Shown in pieces: positions 9,860 through 21,524 of a DNA stretch of 64,000 nt (position 1 is its first letter; each line of letters starts with the position of its first letter). The DNA comes from Plasmodium coatneyi (Eukaryota; Apicomplexa; Aconoidasida; Haemosporida; Plasmodiidae): contig NC_033567.1 in the NCBI RefSeq assembly GCF_001680005.1, positions 310,001 to 374,000 on the forward strand, in the 5' to 3' direction. Both the position numbers and the translations under genes were made by a program. The notes below the pieces were generated by a model. It did not search any database, was not told the origin of the DNA, and saw nothing but the letters and a program-made list of their open reading frames with translations.

Positions 9860-11752
9860 GTGCGTACCTTGTGCGATTCTCTGTGAACCTACACAACAAT
9901 AAATACGTTGTATATTTCCCTGCACCCCCCTACTCCATTAACAAAGGCCTATGCGGGGGCGAACGTAAATAATATATATGAGTACATACATAAGTTGGCA
10001 CACGTATGCCTACATGCACATATGACTTTGTGCGTACACCTATGAACTGTTGCTTAAACAAACGTGATAATAATTACACAGGGACACCCTGTGCACGTCA
10101 GTTAATCCTTCGTCCAATGCCCCATTTTCCACCGCCCCCATTTTCTTCCCTTATACCGTTCTTTCGTTTCATGGTATGTCATTCATAATCCCGTATATGC
10201 ACTCGTAAATTGCACTCCAGCGTTTTTCAAGGTCATTCCACAATGGACAAAAAAAGCAACACAAAGATATTCATAAAATGGGTAAAAGCTTAAATATATT
10301 AGGGCCAAGCATGTGACCTCCCTTTATTCATACATTTTGCGAAAAACGCAGAAAAATTGGGCCCAACGGAGAATGTACATTCGTACGTTAATAAGCTCGC
10401 ACGGGCATGTACTCACGTAAATGTGCAGTATGCCAGCGGCTATATAATATACGTGTAGATATGTGTACATACGTAATGCATATACGCTTACACACGCATC
10501 CGCTTCGAAAAGGAATGGAATAATAATACGCGGCACTACATTATGCGCACACGCACCCAGCTGTGCCTAATAAACAGTAAGGTGCTGCTGATGCGTATTT
10601 TCACATTTTATTCCAAATGCATTGCTCATAAATAAGCTCCGTTCAACATCGCGCACCTCTTATGTGTCTCCACTAGTTCCTTGGCACAAAAAGGGTAGGC
10701 AACAAACGGGGTAAGCGTTCTACATAAAAATATGCAAATATACATGTGGACAATCAGCAAACCGCCAGACGAATGAGCAAATAAACTAACATGTGGAACG
10801 CATATATGTGTTCTTATGTCTGTATGTATATGTAAATGCACCAACGACAACCTAAATTTTTTAAAATGAAAGTTTATCAAATATGGAAAGAAAAAAAAAA
10901 AAAAAAACGACATAAAAAAAAAGTACAAATTAATGAAGGGTATAATATCACGCGTTCCACATAGGAACGCTTAAATTAAAGTAATTTATTTTTAGCAAAA
11001 GAAAATATATGAAAATGAAGCTAAATTGTTGTGCTTACCAATCACACACATGAGGTAAATACGTTGTTCCAAAAAAAACGTATATTTTTTTTTAAGTAGC
11101 AAAGTGGGACCATTGCCCAGTTATAAAACTGTGCACGAAAAGATACATCAGCTTCTGTTAAGCTTTGTTTCTGTGCGCTTAGAAAATGGTATGCCTATTT
11201 TTGAACACAATTGTGGTAGAGGCTTATGAGACTTCTACAATAGGATTATCGACATTTGTAGATTTATACGTAACTGTACCTAGGAACAAACGCAGATTTT
11301 CGTAAAACAATTTTTGAGAATGTCAACCAGGTATTGCTAAAAGCAGCAGTGTGAGTTCGGGCATTTTTTTTTTTTCGTTGGTCGCACCTTTGTTACAACT
11401 CTTTCGTTTCAATTTTGATTGGTGCAACATCGTTCGGCGCAACATCGCTTGGAGCAACGCCCCTTTTGTGGTTATCTCTCCCCTTTGTTTTTTTGTTTTT
11501 TTTTCCCCTCTACCATTCTCACCTTTCGCAATTTATTTTGCAAAAAGAACTACACCCCAATTTATAGCAGCATCCACGGGTTAAAACTTTCTATCTACGT
11601 AAAAAGGCGAGGATAAAAATACCCTCAAAATGTACCCAAAAATTAGGCTCTCAAACGGCATAACGATTAAGAACTCGTTACACATATAGTAAATTCCCTT
11701 TTCTTATTTTTAACTTTCTATATTACCTTATACCACTAAAAATTGGCATAGA

Positions 11753-12413
11753 ATGGACGAGACGACAACCCTGCGCCGTATCCGAATAACAGAAAAGAAC
11801 AAGGTGCGTATTTAAAACTTACTGAATTGAAAAGTCGAAATGCATGGCAGCAGTTGTACATATCAATAGAGCATACAGTTAAAATGCAAAGGATGTATTA
11901 AAGTAAAAATGATTAAAAAGGGTTGTTAATAATATATATAAAAAACGCTTAACCTTAAAAAAAATTACAAAAAAGAATTTATTTTTTTAAACATTTATTA
12001 AAATTGCAACTACACAAAAAAAAAAAAAAAAGATCAATCGAACAGAAAAGGTAAAGTTTTCTCTTAAAAATATTTGCGTGCATAATATACACACATACGC
12101 ATGCACGTTATAGGGGGAAGTGAAGAAGCGGGTGCAGGCATTACACTTTCAAATAAGCCTTATATGAAATCTGCGCGGTAAATACATCATTCATAAGTAT
12201 AAATGGCATCAAGCACAAAAAAAAAAAAATGGAAGGATGAAAAAGAAACGAAACGAACGAATAATGTATTCACACAATGTGATCATTTTATATATGCACA
12301 TGTCTAGCCACATGGCGCCACCTCCTTTTGCATCATCCCTCCTTGTACTAACGACTTATAAATCGTATCGCCGTGGAAATTTGCACAGTTACTCAGGTAT
12401 GCATATGTGCTAA
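11753..12413 (+). CDS. Candidate small three-exon gene, unknown function
   Basis: I do not recognise this. Reading 11753-11807, 12114-12177 and 12308-12413 keeps one frame across two GT-AG introns (306 and 130 bases) and gives 74 residues, starting MDETTTLRRIRITEKNKV and ending at a TAA. The composition is less AT-driven than the surroundings, and the middle exon (GAGITLSNKPYMKSAR) looks protein-like. It would converge on the 3' end of the Na+/H+ exchanger gene. Exon 1 could instead end at 11803. Because short in-phase exons can occur by chance in 4 kb of intergenic DNA, this is only a candidate. Confidence 0.3.
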
Positions 12414-12586
12414 TAAATGTAGTGTCTTCTCCGTTGGACATTCTGCTATGCCGCAAGAGCACTCAAGGTGAAAGGTGAATTCTGCAATATCCCCCCGAAA
12501 AAAAAAAATAAAGTGATGACGAGTAAAGGGAAAAACTAATAAAACATTAGGAGGACTTCCCTCTGGCATGATATTCCCCCTTCTCG

Positions 12587-15500
12587 CTACTTTATAATCA
12601 TCTTAAACATGTTCTTTTTTAGAAAATAATGCAAATATGGCCTGTATCTATTAATTTTTATTTGCTGCTCATCGAAAATGCCATTCAATTTTTCGTTGTC
12701 ATGGGTTAGTAACAATCCGTTGGCAGCTTGCTCATTAACGATCTGTAAAGGGGCATGTGAATGATATATGTACAAACCATTCGAAACGACTTATAATGGT
12801 GCTCCTCCGTTAAGCGAATAATAACGCATATGCATAGCAACTTAAATGATGAACACATCCTTGGGGCGGCACAGGTGGACCGATAATAAACAGGCGGAAG
12901 GAGCGCTGAAACGCCACCAATGTTGTGCTAAAACCGATGCAGAATCACGCCCATTCGACACACCGATCGAACTTACCGTCTTCTTCAAATGCATGAGCAT
13001 GTCAGCGCCTATTTTAATGAGGCAGTACTTGACGACGTCCTTGTACTTATTCACCAGGTGCGGTATAAGACTCTTGGCGAGCTCTATATTCCTGTAGTAG
13101 CTCCTGAGCAAGTTCTTCCCAAGCAGTAACTTCATAGTAATTCCCCCCTTATCCAGCGTGCACTGGTGAACGTCCACGTAGGAGAGAATAATCTGCAGGT
13201 CCTTCATGCAGTGTTCATACACAAGAAATATATTTACCACTTTGGGTGAGAAGAAAAATGAATGCTTTGTATTAATTTTCAGTTTTGATAACAGCACGTT
13301 AAATTCGTATTCAAACCCATTCCTGTGGTCAATGCTCCTCCTCCTTTTGTTGCTATTTTTGTTTTTGCTCTTGTCAAATGCATCTGCCCATGCTTTAATT
13401 GGGTTCATTCGCACCTTTTTCAAGGCAAAATCGGCAGACAAATCTAAAATGGACGTAAGGGTTAGTAGACATTCCCCCGAGATGAAGCCATTTACGTACA
13501 ACTTTTTATATAATTCCCTACAAGTATTAAATATCATAATGTAGAGTTCCCCCTCCCTTTCCTTTCGAACAATTTTTTTTTTGAGTGAGCTGTAAAAAAC
13601 GTCATCTTTCGACTTCCCTGATTTATCTTTACTATTACCGTAACTTTCGTGACTTCTTGCCCTTCTTATTTCGCTGAATAATTTATTTTTTATTTTCATT
13701 TTAGGTCTTTTTAAAAAGCTGTAAAAAGTAGCCATATGTTTCTTCTGACACACATCTTCAATACATTCGAAATTTATCGTCTGATCTGTGTCATACCTCT
13801 TTGTAGCGAAGTCTGTTGTGTTATTTCGTGGCACTTTGGGGATTCCCTTTCCTCCCTCGAGGAAATCCCCACTATTGTTGTTATTGTTACTGACAGGGTT
13901 ATCATTGCCTGCTTTTCCAGTGGAGTTAATTCGACTTACCTCCATTTGTTGGCTTCCTCCATGGTGGAAGTCCTCACTCTCATGATCATCGCAAATATGG
14001 TTATCTCCTTTTTTACGTTTTCCTCCTTTACTGCCCTTCCTTTTTAACGCGCTGAGATTACTATCCCTTCTTGTTCTTGGGGATATGCTAAAATCAAACA
14101 CACCTGTGCATGAGCCGCATCTCGACTTATTATTAACATTTTTCATCCTTTTCCTTTTCTCAATTTCACTATTCATTAACATCAAAGTTTTGCTGTTAGT
14201 TCCCTTGGTGGAAATGTTGACTTCCGATGGGTTCTTCACCCCGATCTTTGCAGAACTCTTCTTATCAAAATTCTTGTTAAAGAAGGACGATATTCTCTTC
14301 CCATCGCTGTCCATGGCGAACAAATTTTTATATGTTAAATATTCCTCAAAATTATGTTCGTTATTTTTGTTCTCCCCAGCGTCATAATTTATTATATCAT
14401 CCACCACGTTACCCTCCTCATTTGTCACACATGTGATTAGGTTTTTAATGCCTCCTTCTTCTTCCTCTGCTTGATCGTCTTTTTCTTCTATATCATTTTC
14501 ATCTCCTTCTCCCCTTTCGCTGTGCACACTCTCCTTCTCCTGATCCTCCCCACATTCATGCGATTTTTCCTTCTGAATTTTTATAATAAAATTATCGCTC
14601 ATTAGTAACTCATTTTCCCCTTGATCTGCCTTAGTTAAACCAGGTGTGTCCTCATTAGTTCCCTCTACGATCTTTTTCAAATCTTTGTAGTTGTTTAGCA
14701 AATTTTCGTCCTTCTTTGTGATGTTACCATAGTTTATATTTTTTATTAGGTTCTCCTCTCCAGGGATGGTATTATCCTGCTGCACGGATTGCTTCACACC
14801 CTCTGCATTTTTCCCCACCTCAGCTTCCTTCACCGAATCGGTTTCTTTTCCCAGATTGCCCTCCTTCACCCCAGCTTGGTCGTTCAAAAAATTTAAAATG
14901 TTTTTTTTCTTCCTCTTTTCCTTCTCGCTGGAATCTTGCACCAAACCTTTAAGATCTCCATTACTGCCATTCTCATTTTCTACACTGCTCTTAACAAGAA
15001 AATTGTCACTCAAAGTTTTGGGTAAATCGGTGGCGTGTTCAATTAGCCTCAGATTGTACTTTGGATTGAACGTCTCCTCATTCTTGTTATCAACGATACT
15101 ATCGATGACAGTAAAGTTTTCTTTCTCCGTTCTGGTTCTCTTAAATTCTCGATAATTCATTTTGTTAATTAGCCGGTCATACGTCCTTATGGAAATCTTA
15201 TCATAGTTAAAAGCATTCAAGTTTTTTATTTTCCTGTTTTCACACACCTTATCTGTGTAGCTTGATTCGTTATCGGAGAGTTCAATCAGATGGTTACTGA
15301 GCTTATCCAAATTCTTGGATGACAATGAATAGTTTACATTTGTGTAATTATGTTCGTCTTCATCGTTACTACTGAAATAGTTATCATTATTTCGGATGAT
15401 ATTTATTTTCAGTTCTCCTTTGTTCGAAAAATTATCGAAGCTTGTTTTTCCTCTGGAGATGAATTCCCCTACTCGGTGTCTCCTACTGGCATTGTTGCTC

Positions 15501-18025
15501 ATTTTTATTTTTTCACTTTTTTTTTTCTTCCTGTTATTACTCTCATCGTTATTTATGTAGCTGTATTCATCACTGTTATCTTCATATTCGATGTCGGTAA
15601 AATTGCTGTTTTTCCATTTCACCTCTTCGTATATACTTTTCTTCTTCCGACAATTTGGATTTTCCTTTCCTCCATAGGTTTGTGCATTCCTCTCATTCGA
15701 TGTGCCAATCCCATTCAGGGTGTCATTCTTTGTAATACTTGACAGTTCGTTCTTTTGTAGAATCCTTCTACCGATGGAGGAATGTGCCGAATTTTTATTG
15801 TCACCTTTTTTCTCCCCCCCTGGCTTTCCCTTATCGTCGTTCTTGATAGGAAAGCTCCCCTTCCCGTAGGAAGAAACGTCATCGAAACTTTCGATCACTG
15901 TCTGCGAATCGTAGGCACGTTCCCAAATGGAAATATCGCACGAACTTATATCCTGCAGACAAGCATAAATATCAGGCAACCTCAAATCGAACTCTCCATA
16001 TTTGTTCATTTTCCTCCAGTACAATTCGGGCACAATTTTGCTGGAAAAGTGAAGTATATTTGTACCCTTAAAGAGCCAATAATTTTTTAAGTTTTTCTTC
16101 CTAATGTAGAAATTGTAATCTATCATTTTTAGTACCTTCTCTAGGTAAACAATTCTAAACGGATTGGGTGGGTAAATGTTTAACATTTTGTACAAACACT
16201 CAAAAGTCAACCCCTGAATGGTCAATATTAGTAATACACTACCACTAATGTAGTAAGCCAACTCCTTGGTCAATTTGTCGTTGATTTTATTTTCTGCTTC
16301 TATTCGTAATCCGAGTACTAGCACGATACCCCCTCGTAATCCCCCCCAAATAAGGAGCAATATTTCCTTCCAATTTATAGGGTATCCAATTCTTGACAAA
16401 AAAGGTGTAAATATCAGAATCATTATCGTCCTTGCTAATACTAAATAAATATATGTCAATACGATATACATAAAAAAGTATAGGTTATCCTTGAATACAT
16501 TTTCCATCATCCCAAAGGAGACTATTCCTGATATGATGAAAATGCTCGAATTCCCCATGAGGGCCAGAAGCTCCACAATTTCTTTGTGCTTTCTCTGTGC
16601 CACTTCATCCAGGGCAATATGGCCATACGCATTAATAAATAATCCATAACAAACGATTGCCAACGGGCCAGATAAGTTAAAGTAATACTCAGACACAAAG
16701 TAACACAAGTAACACATAGTTATCGTCGCTAGACACTGATTGTAATAATATTTTCTATACAAATTTATCCACGCAAATGTTAACATAGCCATCCCTATGC
16801 CAAATACAGGACTTAAAAATAGTAACTTAACAAACAGAATCACGTACTGAGATGCGTTCGCCTTATATCCTATAGTTAAATAAAAAAAAAACTGAAATAG
16901 TAATACAGAACTTCCATCGTTTATTAACGACTCCACATGGAACATGGAACTTATTTTTGACGGAGCATCCACTACTGATAAGATAGACAGAACTGCCACG
17001 GGATCCGTTGACGATAAAATGGAGGCCAATAAAAAACTGCTACTTAGGGGGGACTGCTCCTGCCTATACATAAAGGAATAGTAAAACAAAATACCCAGTA
17101 TGCCTACTTGTAGTGCTACCCCTATTACTGCTAATCCTATTCCACCGTAGAGAAAATTCTTAAAGGCGTAATAATTTATGTCTTGCGTGGCTTCATATAG
17201 CAAAATTGGCAACAGAACAAAGTAAAGAACGGAAGAATCAATATTCCTCGCGTTGATAATAGACTTATGTAAAGCGTTCTCTTCAAACATGTTAAAATTT
17301 TTTGCTATCACGTAGGTGCACATTCCATACAGAAACCATATTACTGACACAGGGATGTTCAGCTTGTCTACTTTGGAAAGGATAAATTGCAGCATAGTTG
17401 CCGATATAAAAATAAAACAGAAGAAAACCATTCCTTCGGATACCTCATTCGACGCAGACGGTAGTTGGTTCCTATTTTCATCATCTTCACCTTCGTTTTC
17501 GCCCCGTGCGTCCACACTGAATTCTGTATTTTCCAATCCATTTTCATTGTACGCCTTCCTTTTTACCCTTTCGCGCAGTACTCTGGAAATGTGTCCCCTT
17601 CGGTTGTATGCCGCCCTCTTACCATAACACCCAAACAGAACCAAATACTTCTCATTAACAAAATTTGCTCTGCAAAAAAGGTTGTATACATCTTCAAACA
17701 CGTTTAAACGGGACATATCATCGTAAGTAGTGCTAGTATTGACACGTGCTGCACCTGAAAAATGCATATTCTCCCCTTGTTTTCTTCTCACTTTGCTTAT
17801 TTTCAAATCACCGTTTTTTTCGTTCCCTCCAAGAGGACAGAACCCCATGGAGCACACATCTTCCCGGCCGAGTCTCTCACTTATTTGGCCTACATTATCC
17901 TCATTCTTCAACAGCACAAAAAGTATGCATAAAAGGAAAATTTTTATTTTTATGAACACATTTAAAAAAATCCATTGTCTCCTTTTGACTGATTTTTCGT
18001 GATTAAAAAAATTTAGATGGAGCAT
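12587..18025 (-). CDS. NHE: Na+/H+ exchanger (CPA1/NHE family), two exons
   Basis: This is an integral membrane antiporter exchanging Na+ for H+, expected at the parasite plasma membrane for pH control. Exons are 12977-18025 and 12587-12742; the GTAAGT donor and the acceptor share phase 0, giving about 1734 residues. I start at the ATG at 18025 (MLHLNFFNHEK). A hydrophobic segment near residues 25-40 may be a signal anchor. About twelve membrane segments follow up to roughly residue 620. They include STDPVAVL (about 342), LINDGSSVLLFQ (about 368) and IWGGLRGGIVLVLGLR (about 560), the hallmarks of CPA1 exchangers. A cytosolic tail of about 1100 residues is rich in Asn, Lys, Asp and Glu, with a conserved-looking C-terminal block from about residue 1510. 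I see no tandem DNNND-type repeats like those described in the P. falciparum protein, only short runs such as SNNNNNSGD. A convergent candidate gene lies downstream. Confidence 0.93.
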
Positions 18026-18880
18026 TTTCACCCGCGCAGCCGCAACGTTGGTGTTGTAATTGCATCTACAAATGAGTTCTGCCTTGGGGCTCCCTCAAAT
18101 GTGGACTCCAAACGGGGACGGAAATAAAAACGAAAAAAAATACAAAAAAAAAAGCAAAGCAAAGCAAAGGAAGTAACGCGAAAAAGAAAAACACGCGAAG
18201 TAGAGTGAAAGAAAACACCTCAGGCAATTGCTTTACATCTGGTGCTGAATTCCTTTCCCTCCCTTGGTCCCATTTATAAAGTGTAAAAACGTCATTTTCT
18301 CTAAAAATTTGTGAATGCACAGAAGGAACGCCCGTTCTTCTAGTGATAAAACAGAAGACAAAATAACTACTTCACAAATGGGTAAAAAATTGTTCGTAAT
18401 TTTTTCCTTCTACAATCGATCTTGACATTTTAGGACCCATTCTCCTAATTCTATTTTCTTCAGAATAGTCACACACAGGGTTACAAACGTATGCACAAGG
18501 GTGTAACTTTATTTGTTCTCTCCTGATGTGCAATCTGCTGTTTCTCCAGGAACGCAGCAAAGGTAAAGCGCACAGGCACGGAAAAAAAAAAACAGTATAC
18601 GTCAAATTAGATATGCTCACGAATTAGGTCAAAAAAAAGGTAAAGTGTGCAACCTATGCGGAGGCTCAAATAACATAATGTGCATACATTCACAAATGAT
18701 CGCATACAGAAATACGCACATATAAACACGAGCGTGCTTACATGCATACACGTATAAATGGATAACTGCATACAGTTCAAGCTAAATTCAAACACGAGAC
18801 GCATTTAAATATGTATGCATTTTTATTTAGGGTTCATTTAATGTGTCTTTAATTCTAGCTGATGGAAAATAAAAACATAC

Positions 18881-20510
18881 CTTTTCACTTCCCCCCAACT
18901 TTCCGAATTGCCAGCTTTTAAAATTTTTCTTATTTTTAATCCACGACGAAATTATAAGATATATAATTCTCCAAATAAACGAATTATGGAAACACATTAA
19001 AAAATGGAAATATTGAGTTCACGATTGAAGGGGCAAATCAGTATGCACTGTTAGGTATAAACATTGAAATGGGAAAAAAAGAAAAAACTTTAAACATGTA
19101 CACAACTATTCATACTATGTGCACGAATTATGTCCAAATAAAATGCAGTATTCCTGTAAAATGGAAGAAAGTGCTGTATTCTTTATTTGAAAAATTGGGC
19201 ATAATGTCATACGCGATATTCGCGCTAAACAAATGCAAGTGTAAAATATGCTAGCAATATGAAAATAAAAAAAAAAGATGAAAAAGCATTCTTCCTTTGG
19301 AACAAATTTTTTAGGCATACAAGTTAGTACATACGTATATTTGCACATACACACACGTCTTTAAAAAAAAAAAAAAGTAGCGTTTTCCTGAAATGGTTGG
19401 AGATTAAAACAAACGTTAATGTGCACATATCATACATGTACGCATAATGAAAAAAAATAAATAGCTCCTTCGAATAAACAGAGCATTCGGAATGGTGGCA
19501 CGCAACCACACAGATTGAAAGACAATTTAGCAATTTGCTAAGCAGCATGAATAAAATCCCTACGAAAATGGGAACCAAACACAAACGTCACGTTTTTCTC
19601 ACTTTTACAAGTTAAGGAAAGATTAACCAAGTAGATAATCACACATAGTTGTATGAGAAAATGAATACCTATTGCATATCTTAAAAATGCACACAGTTTC
19701 TGCCACTTTATGGATGCATACATTTCTTTTATATTGGACACGTCGGCCTGTAAAAATGTATGATGCGGGCGAATCATGATTTAATCAGTAAAATGAAAAG
19801 AGTTGTAACTGACGGGGTGTAAATGGAGTGTAGCGCAGTTGTACTCTTCTTGCCACGCTCCATCATACGCTCTACCCTACACGAACGTACATCTTTGTAA
19901 ATGCCCTTGCTCATCTCATCCCATTATGCGTTCCGCACAAGGGGCCTACGCACCCTCCCAAATGTAAAGGAAATTTCCCCTCAATTTAAAAGGGGCATCT
20001 CCTTCTAATCTGTGCACAAACCATGGTGACTCAGAAAGATACATAAAATGAAAATCGATAATTTTCAAAATTTGCGTTATTTTATTTCTAAAAACGGTTA
20101 AGAAATTTCCCCCCCATACGCCAAAATAAATATGCAAGAGGGCGTAACCATGACTTAGAGGAAAAATTGCGCATTTTAAGCGGACGCAAACGTGTCATTT
20201 TACCTTCATATGATGGCTGGCTAAGCGCATAAATTAAAAGAAAAAACAAGAAAAGTAAAAATAACAAACTCGCCATTCCTGTATAGGTATTTTTTTCCAT
20301 CCATTTTCTGTGAATATAAGAAACACCGTACGTAGCAGCTAATTCGTTCCTTTTTTAAGGAGTAAAAAATACTATATATATGCCAATAGGGAATCTTCTC
20401 AAAAGAGCATGAAAATGTAAGGAAGCCTCCCTACCCGCAGTGTGTTGTATAACTTTTTGCTTATACCTTTTTAACTCCGTTAACATCGCTTGATCGATCT
20501 TTCCATTCAT
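18881..20510 (-). CDS. Candidate multi-exon membrane protein gene, structure unresolved
   Basis: I do not recognise this. The best-supported part is the 5' end: 20467-20510 (MNGKIDQAMLTELK) joins in phase to 20204-20307, which encodes a strong membrane segment (SLLFLLFLFFLLIYAL). Further exon-like segments that can be kept in frame are 20120-20153, one from 20087, 19669-19750 (ADVSNIKEMYASIKWQK), 19436-19559 (GILFMLLSKLL) and 18881-18968 (IIYLIISSWIKNKKNF). The link out of the exon starting at 20087 needs a poor GTGCAC donor. Alternatively the gene stops soon after the 20153 exon at a TAA, giving a protein of about 67 residues, and 19777 (ATG) starts another gene. More exon-like pieces lie at 18028-18560. 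Each join is plausible; the whole is not secure. Confidence 0.28.
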
Positions 20511-20889
20511 TTTTTGCAAAAATAAACGAATAAATGAATCGTAAAAATCACAGCGAACAGTTCCTTAAAAATGAAAGACATATATGTTGAGCGCATCGCT
20601 CTCCTTGTTTAGTTCACAAGTTTTATGATGCCATTGTTATCGCTTTTTTTGTCCTTCCTTACATCGACAACTGACGTGGAAAAGGTGACAAAGTGTAGAA
20701 TAACGTAAATCCAAAAAATACCCATCCATCATATAATTGTATTCACCGGGGAAACACTTCCGCATGCAACGATCTGCCTCTACATCAACACATTTAAAAA
20801 GCTCACGTAAGACGAACAACCACGGGAGCCTACCAAACACAAAACTAACAAAACCTGAACCACCGAAAAATTATGCACACATATAAACA

Positions 20890-21524
20890 ATGACAAGCGA
20901 CAAACACAGCAACAACTTTTTCAGCGAATTTAACATTTACCATAAAAAAAACACGAAAAAAGTCATATACAGATATTTCCAAAACAGAACTCAGAAGCAG
21001 ACCAAGTATATAACGCTCTCGCTCCTTGGCCTCAGTGGGCTGTTCCTCTACATTACCAACAAGGCCTATGATAGGAATATCTTTTATTTAAACAATGAAG
21101 TGTATAAAAAGTTTAGCAAAAATTATGATGCCTCTTCTCCGGTAATTTTCTCCAAAACGGAAAATGTACTTCTTTCCGCTGTGTGCATAAATATGCATAT
21201 CCATATAGTAGCGTCGTACATGTTTATGTGTCTGTCTGTTTGCCTGCACACATTTGACCCCCTTAACATACAATAATTTAATTATAAATTATTTTCAGTC
21301 ACGCTTCAAATCAGTTTTGTGATCATAATGTCTTAATCGTATGTGGAACATATGTTCCATTTCGCTATCCCATTTAATATGTTTTTTTTTTTTTTCTTGC
21401 TACTCAGCTGGAAGCCCAAAACAGGTCCTTTGCCAGAACTTTCGTCAAAGCGAAGAGAAAAAACTTAGAACTAGATTCGAAGCCCTTAGTTTCGCAAATA
21501 ATTAGGATTGATGAAAAGGAATAA
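20890..21524 (+). CDS. Small single-pass membrane protein, two exons, unknown function
   Basis: Exons 20890-21141 and 21408-21524 join in phase 0 (GTAATT donor; acceptor after a long T run) and give 122 residues ending in TAA. The N-terminal 40 residues are basic and Asn-rich, followed by one hydrophobic segment (ITLSLLGLSGLFLYI, about residues 41-55). A charged, Lys-rich C-terminal half follows, containing RTFVKAKRKNLELD. A basic leader followed by one membrane segment fits a mitochondrial inner-membrane or ER protein, but no motif names it. It is divergent from the candidate minus-strand gene ending its 5' side at 20510, so about 380 bases would be a shared promoter. The gene seems real; its function is unknown. 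Confidence 0.6.

Larger units (their letters stand above)
8408..11752. other. Large non-coding region upstream of the LisH gene
   Basis: This 3.3-kb stretch probably holds the promoter and 5' leader of the minus-strand LisH gene. It contains long poly(A) (8456-8479) and poly(T) (9036-9059) runs, TATG/TACG simple repeats, an inverted repeat at 9822-9859, and a short degenerate 15-base triplication at about 11420-11465. Open frames here are short and pyrimidine-driven. I see no convincing gene. Confidence 0.4.

Noticed and set aside
10624..10928. Minus-strand frame ending ELVETHKRCAMLNGAYL
   Set aside because: The last 20 codons look protein-like, but no in-phase upstream exon or start was found.
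8408..11752. Possibility that the long non-coding block is a centromere
   Set aside because: Plasmodium centromeres are 1-3 kb of extremely AT-rich repetitive DNA; this block is only moderately AT-rich and not repetitive.
20614..20840. Minus-strand piece with Cys spacing (KCVDVEADRCMRKCF) and a possible final exon ending KLVN
   Set aside because: Only a 26-codon product has an ATG, and the upstream side would overlap the plus-strand gene; not supportable.
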